The position numbers and the translations under genes were made by a program. DNA of 64,000 nt from Spirosoma arboris. Its GTDB lineage: Bacteria > Bacteroidota > Bacteroidia > Cytophagales > Spirosomataceae. Each line of letters begins with the position of its first letter. The first letter of the stretch is position 1. Positions 39,001 to 46,685 of this stretch are shown one piece after another. The notes beneath the pieces are model-generated. The model was given only the letters and a program-made list of their open reading frames with translations. It did no database searches and was not told the DNA's origin. Location of the stretch: assembly GCF_009754945.1 (NCBI RefSeq), contig NZ_WPIN01000002.1:744001-808000 (forward strand), written 5' to 3'.

Positions 39001-39669
39001 GACAATATCGGTGCCGGGACGAAGGGGCAAGTGGAGATCCGATGAGCGGGCCGTGTCCGTTTTTCGAGGGTCGACGCAAATGATTTTGACATTTGGATTG
39101 GCCGCTTTGTGCGCTTCAATCCGACGCCAGAGAATGGGATGGCACCAGGCCGGATTGGCGCCTTCAACCAGAAAGAGATCGGCCTCTTCGATGTCGTCGT
39201 AACAAACCGGCACCGAATCTTCGCCCAACGACAGTTTGTAGCCCACAACCGCCGAACTCATGCAGAGTCGGGAGTTTGTATCGATGTTATTAGAGCCGAT
39301 AAACCCTTTGATGAGCTTATTGACCAGATAATACTCTTCGGTCAGGCATTGCCCCGACACATAAAACGCCACCGAATCGGGACCGTATTTCTGGATAAAT
39401 GTTTTAAAAACAGCCGCTGTTCGTTCCAGAGCAGCATCCCAACTCACCCGTTGCATCGGCATGTTTCGGTTGAATCGCATCTGTGGATACAGTAGCCGAT
39501 CCGACTGGTCCATGACCGTGTAATGCAGATTCATGCCCTTCGAGCACAGCATCCCCTTATTTGACGGGTGCTGTTTATCACCCTCAACGGTCAATCGTCC
39601 GTTCGATTCCTGCTTGACTACGATTCCACAGCCAACACCACAATAGCAACAGGTCGTTTGATGAGTCAT
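36016..39669 (-). CDS. nasA: Fused assimilatory nitrate reductase (Mo cofactor, FAD and BFD domains)
   Basis: 1217 residues. 1-60: 4Fe-4S site (CCYCGVGC, then GMLCSKGMN). 60-700: molybdopterin oxidoreductase and the C-terminal dinucleotide-binding domain (LVLTTGRIRDQWHTMTKTG). 728-1040: NirB-like FAD/NAD(P) oxidoreductase (IIIIGAGSAGLGF, YPFYNRVLLPDYISGE, FAAGEVAQW). 1138-1186: BFD-type 2Fe-2S domain (CSCN and GCGSC). It reduces nitrate to nitrite with electrons from a flavin partner, all in one chain. Two parts look foreign: residues about 545-570 (SISPLPLVQGEGPGR), encoded by a palindromic repeat, and the last 31 residues, encoded by both arms of another palindrome. In the nitrate cluster between narK and the rubredoxin gene. 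Confidence 0.93.
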   Translation of the reverse strand: MTHQTTCCYCGVGCGIVVKQESNGRLTVEGDKQHPSNKGMLCSKGMNLHYTVMDQSDRLLYPQMRFNRNMPMQRVSWDAALERTAAVFKTFIQKYGPDSVAFYVSGQCLTEEYYLVNKLIKGFIGSNNIDTNSRLCMSSAVVGYKLSLGEDSVPVCYDDIEEADLFLVEGANPAWCHPILWRRIEAHKAANPNVKIICVDPRKTDTARSSDLHLPLRPGTDIVLNNAVGRLLIEKNYIDNEFITNHADGFLAYRDQVMLRTVEEAAEICGVSAESIETATDWIGRSKGFLSLWTMGLNQSVVGVNKNLSLINLHLITGRIGKPGNGPFSLTGQPNAMGGRETGGLANILPAHREVTNAVHRAEVEAFWNSPVKIAAKPGLTATEMFDALADDRLKAIWIINTNPLVSMPDVNAAEKALKNARFVVVQDVSNRADTVQFADVVLPAAAWLEKEGTMTNAERRIAYLPKVLDAPGEALPDAEIIWRFAQKMGFGDEFNYANASEVYQEYTQITAGTNVDVTGVSYALLKEKRTVQWPYAAQSTEHGAVSISPLPLVQGEGPGRSDVSEGSIGTKRLFTDNQFYTLNKRAQIHAVPDGNTSEPTDNDFPLVLTTGRIRDQWHTMTKTGRVAKLNQHIPQPFLQIHPEDAKKRGIQDGQLVEVRGRRGDVRVKAQLTDDVRRGLCFLPMHWGKMLSSNLNRANNLTSSLVDPRSKEPDFKFSAVEVVPYRKPVEKIIIIGAGSAGLGFINQYRSLNTDDEIHVFSKEIYPFYNRVLLPDYISGEQTWEQLVKLREDQFAETNITVHKGVGISHIDRKAKIVVDTNGIEHSYDKLLLGTGSRAFMPKGVPKLPGIFNMRSRLDADSLMPFLNRESPQAVVVGGGLLGLELAASLRQLGVRVSLIHRSGRFMERQLDPLASELLYLELLDRDIDVYFNEEIQTFAGTDRLEGVQLKSGRKLDCQVVVMAIGTEPNIEIARAAGLACNRGVVVNDYLQTSDPDIFAAGEVAQWNGQMWGVTLAAEQQAETVARFLAGDISQPYRGSLSMNILKMEGLHLCSIGISEVPAGQGVNFEEIVFIDKSKRYYKKCIVHNDKLVGAILVGDKNEFAEFRDLIANGIELSDKRLQLLRASKKVDPVEGKLVCSCNTVGQGNLERAIQAGCTDFQQLCQKTGAGTGCGSCRPEVRSILEIMSERMKERKSVIIGLAPVALFTLSLFHSFAI
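36025..36105. repeat. 23-bp word palindrome forming the nitrate reductase tail
   Basis: 36025-36047 and 36083-36105 are exact reverse complements (GAAAGAATGAAAGAGCGAAA-type words) with a 35-base loop. The reductase frame runs through right arm, loop and left arm before its TAA at 36016-36018, so the palindrome lies inside the coding region. Confidence 0.85.
37973..38024. repeat. Palindromic repeat inside the nitrate reductase gene
   Basis: CCCCTCCCCTT (37996-38006) faces AAGGGGAGAGGGG (38012-38024) with a two-base bulge, next to a TCCGA-TACG-TCGGA hairpin (37973-37986). GC-rich, translated on the minus strand as SPLPLVQGEGPGRSDVSE. This is the look of an intergenic palindromic repeat now in a reading frame. 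Confidence 0.8.
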
Positions 39670-39681
39670 GACTTTTTTGAG

Positions 39682-39763
39682 TGAAGAGTTAAGAGTGAAA
39701 AATGAAGAATATCGTCTGTCGGTTATCCGTTTTTATTCTTCACTTTTCACTCTTAACTCTTCA
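39682..39763. terminator. 29-bp word palindrome between narK and nitrate reductase
   Basis: 39682-39710 and 39735-39763 pair at 28 of 29 positions (TGAAGAGTTAAGAGTGAAAA-type words), loop 24. It lies 13 bases before the reductase start and 8 bases after the narK stop, filling the intergenic gap. It could attenuate or partly terminate the transcript. Confidence 0.7.
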
Positions 39764-39770
39764 TTAATTA

Positions 39771-41072
39771 TTACGCTGTTTGCAATTCAACATCTGCGGG
39801 TTCTATCACTGTTTCTTTACTGAAGTTTACCAGGAATAAGAGTAATCCGGCAGCGGCTACGACACAGCCGATGTACAGAAAGGCCTGCCCATAGCTGATG
39901 GATTGTGATTTAAACAAGAAGGCCATAAGCATACCACCGAGGTTTCCACCTGCCCCCACTACGCCCGAAATAACACCGACGGCTTTAGGATTCACAAAAG
40001 GCACAATGGCATAGGTGCTTCCATTCGACATTTTCAGGAAAAGAGCAAAGGCAATCATCGACAGAATAGCCATTGGTAGGCTTCCGGCCTGCGCAAACAG
40101 CATAATGCCAGCCCCTTCTAATACCAACATACCTGCCAACAGAACTCCCTTGCCACGCATGCCGTATTTATTCCCAACTTTATCGGCTACGATACCGCCA
40201 AGTGCACGGGCAAAAATGTTCATTCCCCCAAATAACATAGCCCAGAAGCCTGCCTGCGTTTCTTCTAATTTGAAATTGTCGAAGAAATAAAGGGCCGCTA
40301 CACCATCAAAGGTGATTTCCATACCGAAGCAGCACGCATACGCCAGTGCAAGCGCCCATACACGGATATCAGCGCAGGCTGCCCAGAAACTTACTTTTTC
40401 TGCTTTGGCAACAGAATGCCCAATATCACTGTAGTTGCCAGCGGGAGTATCTTTCGTAAAGCGATAATAGATGAACGCCATCACGAGCATAAACACGCCC
40501 GGCACAATCATGGCCAGCCGCCACGCTTCGCCCTTTGTATAGCCGAACCCAACAATGGTTGCCATAATGACTGGCATAGCCAACTGCGTGATACCACCGC
40601 CAAGGTTGCCCCAACCACCTGCTACAGCATTGGCCGTGCCTTTGATTTTGGGCGCAAACATCATCGATGTATGAAACTGCGTGATCACGAACGATGCCCC
40701 AATCACACCAATCGCCAGGCGGAACAGCAGAAAAGTTGTGTAATCGTGCGCCAGACCAACGAACATAACGGGCAACGACCCAAGCACCAGTAACGCCGTA
40801 TACGTTTTACGAGGTCCCCAGGTATCGCACAACTGTCCGATAACCAATCGGGCCAGAATAGTAGCTGACACAGCCGCAATAATGGTATTGCCAACTTGTG
40901 GTTTCGTCAGCCCCAAATCGGCGCGGATGGCAGGCATCAGTGGAGCTAGCCCGAACCAGCCGAAGAAACAGACAAAGAAAGTAAGCCACGTGATATGGAA
41001 CGTTCGCATCTGGACACCCTTAAAACTGAAGATATTTAGCTTAGTAAGCGGTTGATTAGCAGTCAGATTCAT
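39771..41072 (-). CDS. narK: Nitrate/nitrite MFS transporter NarK
   Basis: 433 residues and about 12 membrane helices. The N-terminal QMRTFHITWLTFFVCFFGWF block after a short leader is the hallmark of the NarK/NNP family, with FVITQFHTSMMFAPKIKGTA (TM5, first nitrate signature) and VSGVVGAGGNLGGMLMAFLF (second signature, TM11) matching the glycine-rich motifs that bind nitrate. The upstream start is kept since NarK normally has residues before MRTFH. It brings nitrate into the cytoplasm for the reductase encoded immediately downstream. It starts 44 bp after the porin gene's stop, so they are probably co-transcribed. Confidence 0.95.
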   Translation of the reverse strand: MNLTANQPLTKLNIFSFKGVQMRTFHITWLTFFVCFFGWFGLAPLMPAIRADLGLTKPQVGNTIIAAVSATILARLVIGQLCDTWGPRKTYTALLVLGSLPVMFVGLAHDYTTFLLFRLAIGVIGASFVITQFHTSMMFAPKIKGTANAVAGGWGNLGGGITQLAMPVIMATIVGFGYTKGEAWRLAMIVPGVFMLVMAFIYYRFTKDTPAGNYSDIGHSVAKAEKVSFWAACADIRVWALALAYACCFGMEITFDGVAALYFFDNFKLEETQAGFWAMLFGGMNIFARALGGIVADKVGNKYGMRGKGVLLAGMLVLEGAGIMLFAQAGSLPMAILSMIAFALFLKMSNGSTYAIVPFVNPKAVGVISGVVGAGGNLGGMLMAFLFKSQSISYGQAFLYIGCVVAAAGLLLFLVNFSKETVIEPADVELQTA

Positions 41073-41116
41073 GGTCTTTTGTGTTTAGAAAACTATAACT
41101 GATCGTTTTGGGAGGT

Positions 41117-42646
41117 CTATTTTTGGGCTGGCTTGGCAGCAAGGAAATCGGGCCGAATGTTGATCATCAGGTACGCCCAGGTACCCGTCTTGCTTTTCTG
41201 ATCCATCGTACCCTGTTTGGCGTATTCGAGGCTATTCGTTCCATTCATGATGGAGTAGCCAAATTCTACGTTGGTGAACTTGTTCAGGGCGTAGTTGGCA
41301 ATGAAGTCGTACTCCATACCTAGTTTGGCTGATAACAGCGTGCCTGCGGGTACGTCGGCCATTTTGTTGTAGGTCGCAGCGGCTAAAGCTAAATAATGTA
41401 TATCCAGCCCCGTTGTCAGGCGCTTGCCAGTGTATTTGAATTTCAGGAATGCATCCTGCACACCTCCTGCGGGCGAGCCAGTTCCGGCGTAGAAATAATC
41501 CATCGAGCCCCGGAATTTGTGAGGAGTGCCGTACAATGGATCAAAGCGGCTGGTTTCGCCTGATTGAATTGTCGTGGCATTGTTGCCGGAAAGCACTTCA
41601 TAACCAGGCCCGAAACTCAGCGAGCCTTTCTGAATCATGAAGTTAGCACCGTAGTGATAGGCGTTTTTGATCGTCAGTCCATCGCGATCTTTTCCGCTTT
41701 GTCCATACGCAAAAGCCTGCCACTGTACTTTCCCTTTCCCCAACTGACCAACTAACATAGTGCCGTAGGTTACACGGGAATTCACACCGGCAACGTCATA
41801 ACGTCGCCCATATACGTAACCCTGCGAAGCGCTACCCAAACTGTCGATTCGGTACTTTTGGAAATCATCTTTAAAGAATAGTGCCGAGAATTTTGTGGTG
41901 TTAAACTTGCGCGTCAGATAGAGCATCTGAAACGATTTGAACTGCTGATTCTGGCCGTTCGTGCTTAGGGGGGTCAACAATACAGGTGCTCCCCCTTTGC
42001 CCGACGTTGGCAGAAAACCAGCCGGAATAGCGAGGGTTATATTTTGGGTAGACAGGGCCGACGTTGGCGCGTTACCAGCCGTGTAATAATCGCCCACTAC
42101 GCCAAAAGCATCAGTATTCTGATTAAAGCCAACGCCTAAATCGAGCGCCCAGCCTTTATGCTGCCCTTTCAGGATGGCTGCATCGAATCGGCGTCCCTGC
42201 TGAAGCCAGTCCAGATTGCCAATCAGTCGGGAATCATCGTAAACCATTTCCTGGCGACCGATTTTCAACGATAGATTCTGAATCGGCCTGAATTTGATTG
42301 TTGTGTCAGCGCTGTTGGCGAGGGTAATGTCTGCCCAGGCTTCATGCACCATCAGCCGGTTTCCATCGGCGTTATTGATTGTAGCGGCATCCTGGCCCCA
42401 CACCCGAATATCCTGAATAGATGTTTGAATCTGGACGCGCTCCCATTTGTAGCCGAATGTAAGTCGGGTTCGTTGCGAGGTAAAGAAGGCAGCTGGCGCA
42501 TCTTTCGGAGCCAGATTACCAACACCATTTCGCAACTCGGTTCGCGTACGCAACTGCCCGATCAGAGAAAATTGCGCGAATAGTGTTGACTGGGCAGTCA
42601 GCAGAATAACACCTGCTATTGACGCCCGTTTGAGGATACAATGCAT
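41117..42646 (-). CDS. Alginate-export-type outer-membrane porin
   Basis: 509 residues from MHCILKRASIAGVILLTAQS, a signal peptide ending LFAQ. The frame is open 30 codons further upstream, but that stretch lies in the leader and gives no membrane protein. The mature part is a beta barrel of the AlgE/alginate-export type: QLRTRTELRNGVGNLAP, SQRTRLTFGYKWERVQIQTS, IQNLSLKIGRQEMVYDDSRL and many alternating aromatic strands. In Bacteroidota nitrate clusters such porins are thought to let nitrate or nitrite through the outer membrane (inference from context). First gene of the minus-strand nitrate operon, behind a structured leader. Confidence 0.85.
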   Translation of the reverse strand: MHCILKRASIAGVILLTAQSTLFAQFSLIGQLRTRTELRNGVGNLAPKDAPAAFFTSQRTRLTFGYKWERVQIQTSIQDIRVWGQDAATINNADGNRLMVHEAWADITLANSADTTIKFRPIQNLSLKIGRQEMVYDDSRLIGNLDWLQQGRRFDAAILKGQHKGWALDLGVGFNQNTDAFGVVGDYYTAGNAPTSALSTQNITLAIPAGFLPTSGKGGAPVLLTPLSTNGQNQQFKSFQMLYLTRKFNTTKFSALFFKDDFQKYRIDSLGSASQGYVYGRRYDVAGVNSRVTYGTMLVGQLGKGKVQWQAFAYGQSGKDRDGLTIKNAYHYGANFMIQKGSLSFGPGYEVLSGNNATTIQSGETSRFDPLYGTPHKFRGSMDYFYAGTGSPAGGVQDAFLKFKYTGKRLTTGLDIHYLALAAATYNKMADVPAGTLLSAKLGMEYDFIANYALNKFTNVEFGYSIMNGTNSLEYAKQGTMDQKSKTGTWAYLMINIRPDFLAAKPAQK

Positions 42647-42870
42647 ACGTAGAAAATGAAGAAAGTGAACGAGAACGGCACTAATGTGGTAGCCTACCCC
42701 AACGGAGTAAGTATCTGTAGAACAGACCGAAAGCAATGCCTCAGAAGGCGAGACGGTGAAGATCGGCGGGCAATTGCCCAGCCGGGAGCGTGAAGACGCT
42801 AATTTGCTTTACGTAGCTTTTTTCATTTCCTTTGAAGCGTTTGTGTTTTTCGCATAGACAAATCCCGTTT
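42647..42870 (-). promoter_or_regulatory. Structured leader of the nitrate operon, class unknown
   Basis: On the minus strand, between a hairpin at 42871 and the porin start, several compact hairpins stand close together: GCGTCTTCACGC, GGCTGGGCAATTGCCCGCC (with the perfect palindrome GGGCAATTGCCC) and GCCTTCTGAGGC. Upstream of them is a five-codon frame (MKKAT) with AAGGAA before its ATG. This could be a riboswitch- or attenuator-type leader, or a protein-binding site; I do not recognise the family. No T-tailed hairpin is seen on the minus strand between this and the gene. Confidence 0.4.
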
Positions 42871-42911
42871 AGCCGATCCAAAGGTGCCCCCACACCGGAT
42901 CGGCTTTTTTT
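42871..42911. terminator. Bidirectional terminator downstream of cobA
   Basis: AGCCGATCC (42871-42879) pairs with GGATCGGCT (42897-42905) across a 17-base loop, followed by T7 on the plus strand and preceded by A-rich sequence read on the minus strand. Confidence 0.75.
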
Positions 42912-42920
42912 AGTTATAGA

Positions 42921-42987
42921 GTTGTAGAGTTACAGAGTTTTAAAGTTGCTGGCGCATCCAAACTTTATAACTCTGTAACCTTACAAC
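42921..42987. repeat. Word palindrome at the cobA 3' end
   Basis: GTTGTAGAGTTACAGAGTTT (from 42921) pairs with 42961-42987 at 24 of 27 positions. It abuts the cobA stop at 42989; the same words extend into the last codons of cobA. Confidence 0.65.
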
Positions 42988-42988
42988 T

Positions 42989-43753
42989 TTAAAACTCTAC
43001 AACCCCAAAACTACTTCGCATACATTCGGCCAGATAAGCCGGATGCAACGAAACAACTTCGCCGATGACTAGCACAGCGGGCGCCCCCACGCCTTGCTCT
43101 GCTGCCAACTGCGGTATACTCCAAACCTGGCCTATTACACACTGCTCATCGGCACGCGTACCGTTCTGTACAATTGCCATTGGCAAATGGCCGCGTCCGG
43201 CCTCACAAAAAATTGCACAGATCTCATTTAGTTTACGCATACCCATCAGCACCACAACGGTTGCTTTCGACTGAGCGGCCAGATGAAGATCTTCCGAAAG
43301 CTCGCCGTTACGCGTGGTACCTGTAATAACCCAAAAACTCTCACTAACTCCCCGACTCGTTACCGGAATACCCTGCGAAGCCGGAGCCGCTATACTACTC
43401 GATACCCCTGAAATTACTTCGGTCTGAATACCATATTGTCGGGTATACGCAAGCTCTTCGTAGCCACGCCCAAATACAAAGGGGTCGCCCCCTTTAAGGC
43501 GTACAACATGGCCGTACTCCTGCGCAAATCGGACAATCAACTCATTGATCTCTTCCTGGCTAAACGAGGCTTTTCCTGCCCGTTTTCCCACGTAGATTTT
43601 CAAAGCCCGTTCGGGCGCAAACTCCAGTAATGTATAGTTAGCAAGATCGTCGTATAAAATAACGTCGGCTTGCTGAAGCGCCCTGATCCCTTTTAAGGTG
43701 ATCAATTCGCCGTCGCCGGGACCCGCCCCCACGAGTGTTAGCTTTGGCATCAT
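42989..43753 (-). CDS. cobA: Uroporphyrinogen-III C-methyltransferase
   Basis: 254 residues, the first enzyme toward siroheme: it puts two methyl groups from SAM on uroporphyrinogen III to make precorrin-2. Family motifs: LTLVGAGPGDGELITLKGIR at the start, AERALKIYVGKRAGK-like region, VVRLKGGDPFVFGRGYEELA (the conserved GGDPF loop), VSGVSSSIAAPASQGIPVTS and VVVLMGMRKLNEI. A single-domain SumT, without the CysG dehydrogenase part. The nitrite reductase encoded next door needs siroheme, which explains the location. Start taken at MMPKL. It is divergent from nirB with about 280 bp between them. Confidence 0.95.
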   Translation of the reverse strand: MMPKLTLVGAGPGDGELITLKGIRALQQADVILYDDLANYTLLEFAPERALKIYVGKRAGKASFSQEEINELIVRFAQEYGHVVRLKGGDPFVFGRGYEELAYTRQYGIQTEVISGVSSSIAAPASQGIPVTSRGVSESFWVITGTTRNGELSEDLHLAAQSKATVVVLMGMRKLNEICAIFCEAGRGHLPMAIVQNGTRADEQCVIGQVWSIPQLAAEQGVGAPAVLVIGEVVSLHPAYLAECMRSSFGVVEF

Positions 43754-44031
43754 TTGGCTTTCCGTTTAGTGATCAATAGTGGTATTATACTATTATTAAC
43801 TAGTTGCCCTTATTGACGATTTATGGTTCAAAAGTAGAGATGAAATTCTTAAAAACAAGTATTTTTCAAAAAAATATGTTTAATAATCAATCTAAAACGG
43901 AATAATACATTAGGATTTACCAAAAACACCTTTTATTTTTGACTAGCCTTTTTTGGGAGGAATAAGGCTATTTTATTAGATAAGTACAATAATAAAACGG
44001 GGTTTTCACAATGTTATAGTCATAGTCAACT
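43754..44031. promoter_or_regulatory. cobA-nirB divergent regulatory region
   Basis: AT-rich divergent region. AATAGT (43775-43780) and ACTATT (43789-43794) form an inverted repeat with an 8-base spacer near the cobA start, and TAGCCTT/AAGGCTA (43944-43950, 43964-43970) followed by TTTTATT makes a small hairpin upstream of nirB. Either could be the target of the NarL-like regulator or an attenuator; neither is a canonical known site. Confidence 0.35.
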
Positions 44032-46551
44032 ATGAACACAAACAAAAACAAGCATATCGTCGTCATTGGCAACGGTATGGTAGGCTACAAGTTCTGCGAA
44101 AAGCTAGTAGCCAAAGAAAAAAATGAGCACCGATTTACACTAACGGTTTTTGGGGAAGAGCCTCGTGTTGCGTACGATCGAGTTCACTTAAGCGCCTATT
44201 TCGATGGCAAAACGGCCGACGACCTGACGCTTGCCCCTCAAAGCTGGTATGCCGAAAATGGCATTACGCTCTACCTCACCGACCCGGTTATAGACATTGA
44301 TCGGGAGCGAAAAGAAGTCCGTTCGCATCATGGCGTTGTAGTACCTTATGACTACCTGATATTAGCTACGGGTTCGGGAGCCTTTGTTCCACCTGTAGCG
44401 GGTGTAGAGAAAGACGGTGTCTTTGTTTACCGCACGATCGAAGACCTCGACCTCATTCAGTCTTACGCACGTAAGGCGCGCAGAGGAGCCGTGTTAGGTG
44501 GTGGTTTGCTTGGCTTAGAAGCTGCCAAAGCACTACTCGATCTGGGTATGGAAGAAGCCCACGTCGTTGAGTTTGCTCCTCGATTGATGCCCCGGCAAAT
44601 TGACGATGCGGGTTCAGGTATTCTGCAACGACAGCTTGAATCGCTGGGGCTGAACATTCATCTGTCGAAAAGTACACAGGAAATTACGGGCGATGAGGCC
44701 ATTACAGGCATGCAGTTTTCCGATGGTTCACGTCTGGATGTCGATATGCTGGTAATTTCGGCAGGGATTCGTCCGCGCGATGAGCTGGCAAAGTCGTCGG
44801 GACTGGATACGCACCCGCGTGGGGGCATTCTTGTCGATAATTTTCTGCAAACCTCCGACCCCGCCATTTTTGCCATTGGCGAATGTGCGGTTGTGCATCA
44901 CATGATATACGGTCTGGTGGCTCCGGGTTATGAAATGGCCGAAGTAGTAGCCTCGCGCTTACTGGGCGAAGAAAAGGAATTCAAGCCCTATGACATGTCG
45001 ACGAAGCTCAAGCTTATCGGCACCGACGTAGGTTCGTTCGGTGATCCGTTCGCTTCAGAACTCAACTGCAAAACGGTGGTCTATGAAAATAAGGCGAAGG
45101 GTGTTTATAAACGGATCAATATATCGGCCGACGGGAAAGAGCTGTTGGGCGGGATTCTGGTCGGTGATGCCGAACAGTATAATATGCTTCTGCAAACCTG
45201 CAAGAACAAGACCATTCTCCCTCCTGATCCCGAAGACCTGATTCTCGGGTCGCGAGGTGGCGAAGAAGCGGGCACTGGCGTCATGGGCCTACCCGACGAT
45301 GCGTTGATTTGCTCTTGCGAAGCGGTAACCAAAGCCATGCTTTGCCATGAGATTGGCGAGAATGGCCATGATACGGTCGATGCACTCAAGAAAGCGACCA
45401 AAGCCTGTACGGGTTGCGGAGGCTGTACGCCGATGGTGAAAGATATTATCCAGGGCGTGTTGAAGCAAAAGGGTGTTTATGTCCGAAACATCCTATGCGA
45501 GCACTTCGATTTCACACGACAGGAACTGCTGGATCTCGTAAAAATCAATAGCCTGAAAACCTTCAATGCCGTATTGGATCACATTGGCAAAGGTGACGGT
45601 TGTGAAGTCTGCAAGCCCGCAGTTGCCTCAATTCTGGCAAGCCTCTGGAACGAGAACATTCTGGAAAAAGGTCGGGCTACCATTCAGGATTCCAACGACC
45701 GCTTTTTGGCCAACATTCAGAAAGGGGGAACGTATTCGGTAGTGCCGCGCATTCCGGGTGGAGAAATTACGCCTGATAAATTGATCGTAATTGGGCAGGT
45801 CGCCAAAAAGTATGGCCTCTACACAAAAATCACAGGCGGGCAACGGATTGATCTGTTCGGCGCATATGTCGGCGATTTACCCATCATCTGGGAAGAACTC
45901 ATTGCCGCTGGTTTCGAGAGTGGTCATGCCTACGGAAAATCGCTGCGCACCGTAAAAAGCTGCGTAGGTAGCACCTGGTGCCGCTATGGTGTACAGGACT
46001 CGGTTTCGTTTGCTATTGAGGTCGAGGAACGTTACAAAGGCGTTCGGTCTCCACACAAAATTAAATCGGGGGTTTCGGGTTGTATCCGCGAATGCGCCGA
46101 GGCCCAGAGTAAAGACTTCGGGCTTATTGCGACTGAAAAGGGCTGGAATCTATACGTTGGTGGCAATGGTGGTTCCAAACCCCAGCACGCCCAGCTACTC
46201 GCTTCTGATGTAGACAAGGAAACCTGCATTCGCTACATTGACCGATTCCTGATGTTCTACATCAAAACGGCCGACCCGCTCACTCGCACCGCTACCTGGC
46301 TCAACAAACTGGAAGGTGGCATGACCTATTTGCGCGCTGTCGTCGTCGATGATGTACTGGGCATAGCCAACGATCTGGAACGAGAGATGCAACTACTAGT
46401 CGATACATTCAAATGCGAATGGAAAGAAGTGGTCGACAACCCACACCTCCGCGCACGGTTTGCTCACTTCGTAAATGTGCCCGAGCAAAAAGACCCAACC
46501 ATTCAATTTGAGTCGTTGCGTGATCAGAAGCGGGCAAAAGAGTGGGTTTAG
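44032..46551 (+). CDS. nirB: NAD(P)H-dependent nitrite reductase, large subunit
   Basis: 839 residues of the NirB family, which reduces nitrite to ammonium with siroheme. N-terminal FAD/NAD(P) domain (HIVVIGNGMVGYKFCEKLV, AVLGGGLLGLEAAKALLDLG), BFD-like 2Fe-2S region (Cys427, 429, 459, 462, 465) and a second BFD-like unit (GDGCEVCKPAVA), then a ferredoxin-like half domain and the siroheme/4Fe-4S site: CVGSTWC (Cys644, 650) and GCIREC (Cys684, 688). All four cluster Cys are present. Normal length. Directly upstream of nirD, but with a palindrome array between them. Cytoplasmic. Confidence 0.97.
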   Translation: MNTNKNKHIVVIGNGMVGYKFCEKLVAKEKNEHRFTLTVFGEEPRVAYDRVHLSAYFDGKTADDLTLAPQSWYAENGITLYLTDPVIDIDRERKEVRSHHGVVVPYDYLILATGSGAFVPPVAGVEKDGVFVYRTIEDLDLIQSYARKARRGAVLGGGLLGLEAAKALLDLGMEEAHVVEFAPRLMPRQIDDAGSGILQRQLESLGLNIHLSKSTQEITGDEAITGMQFSDGSRLDVDMLVISAGIRPRDELAKSSGLDTHPRGGILVDNFLQTSDPAIFAIGECAVVHHMIYGLVAPGYEMAEVVASRLLGEEKEFKPYDMSTKLKLIGTDVGSFGDPFASELNCKTVVYENKAKGVYKRINISADGKELLGGILVGDAEQYNMLLQTCKNKTILPPDPEDLILGSRGGEEAGTGVMGLPDDALICSCEAVTKAMLCHEIGENGHDTVDALKKATKACTGCGGCTPMVKDIIQGVLKQKGVYVRNILCEHFDFTRQELLDLVKINSLKTFNAVLDHIGKGDGCEVCKPAVASILASLWNENILEKGRATIQDSNDRFLANIQKGGTYSVVPRIPGGEITPDKLIVIGQVAKKYGLYTKITGGQRIDLFGAYVGDLPIIWEELIAAGFESGHAYGKSLRTVKSCVGSTWCRYGVQDSVSFAIEVEERYKGVRSPHKIKSGVSGCIRECAEAQSKDFGLIATEKGWNLYVGGNGGSKPQHAQLLASDVDKETCIRYIDRFLMFYIKTADPLTRTATWLNKLEGGMTYLRAVVVDDVLGIANDLEREMQLLVDTFKCEWKEVVDNPHLRARFAHFVNVPEQKDPTIQFESLRDQKRAKEWV

Positions 46552-46558
46552 TAACGTG

Positions 46559-46661
46559 ATGTCAGTTTCTTAAAACTGACATGGGCGGTTTCTTAAAACC
46601 GCGATGATTATACACGCGGTTTTAAGAAACCGCTCGGTGTCGGGTACTTCTACCCGACACC
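46559..46661. repeat. Array of four palindromes between nirB and nirD
   Basis: A: ATGTCAGTTT-CTTA-AAACTGACAT (46559-46582). B: GCGGTTT-CTTA-AAACCGC (46585-46602). C: 46616-46633, exact reverse complement of B. D: GGTGTCGGGTA-CTTC-TACCCGACACC (46636-46661). A and B share the GTTTCTTAAAAC core. Resembles a REP-type extragenic palindrome cluster inside an operon. Confidence 0.85.
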
Positions 46662-46685
46662 ACACACAAAAATCTTTTTCATTCA

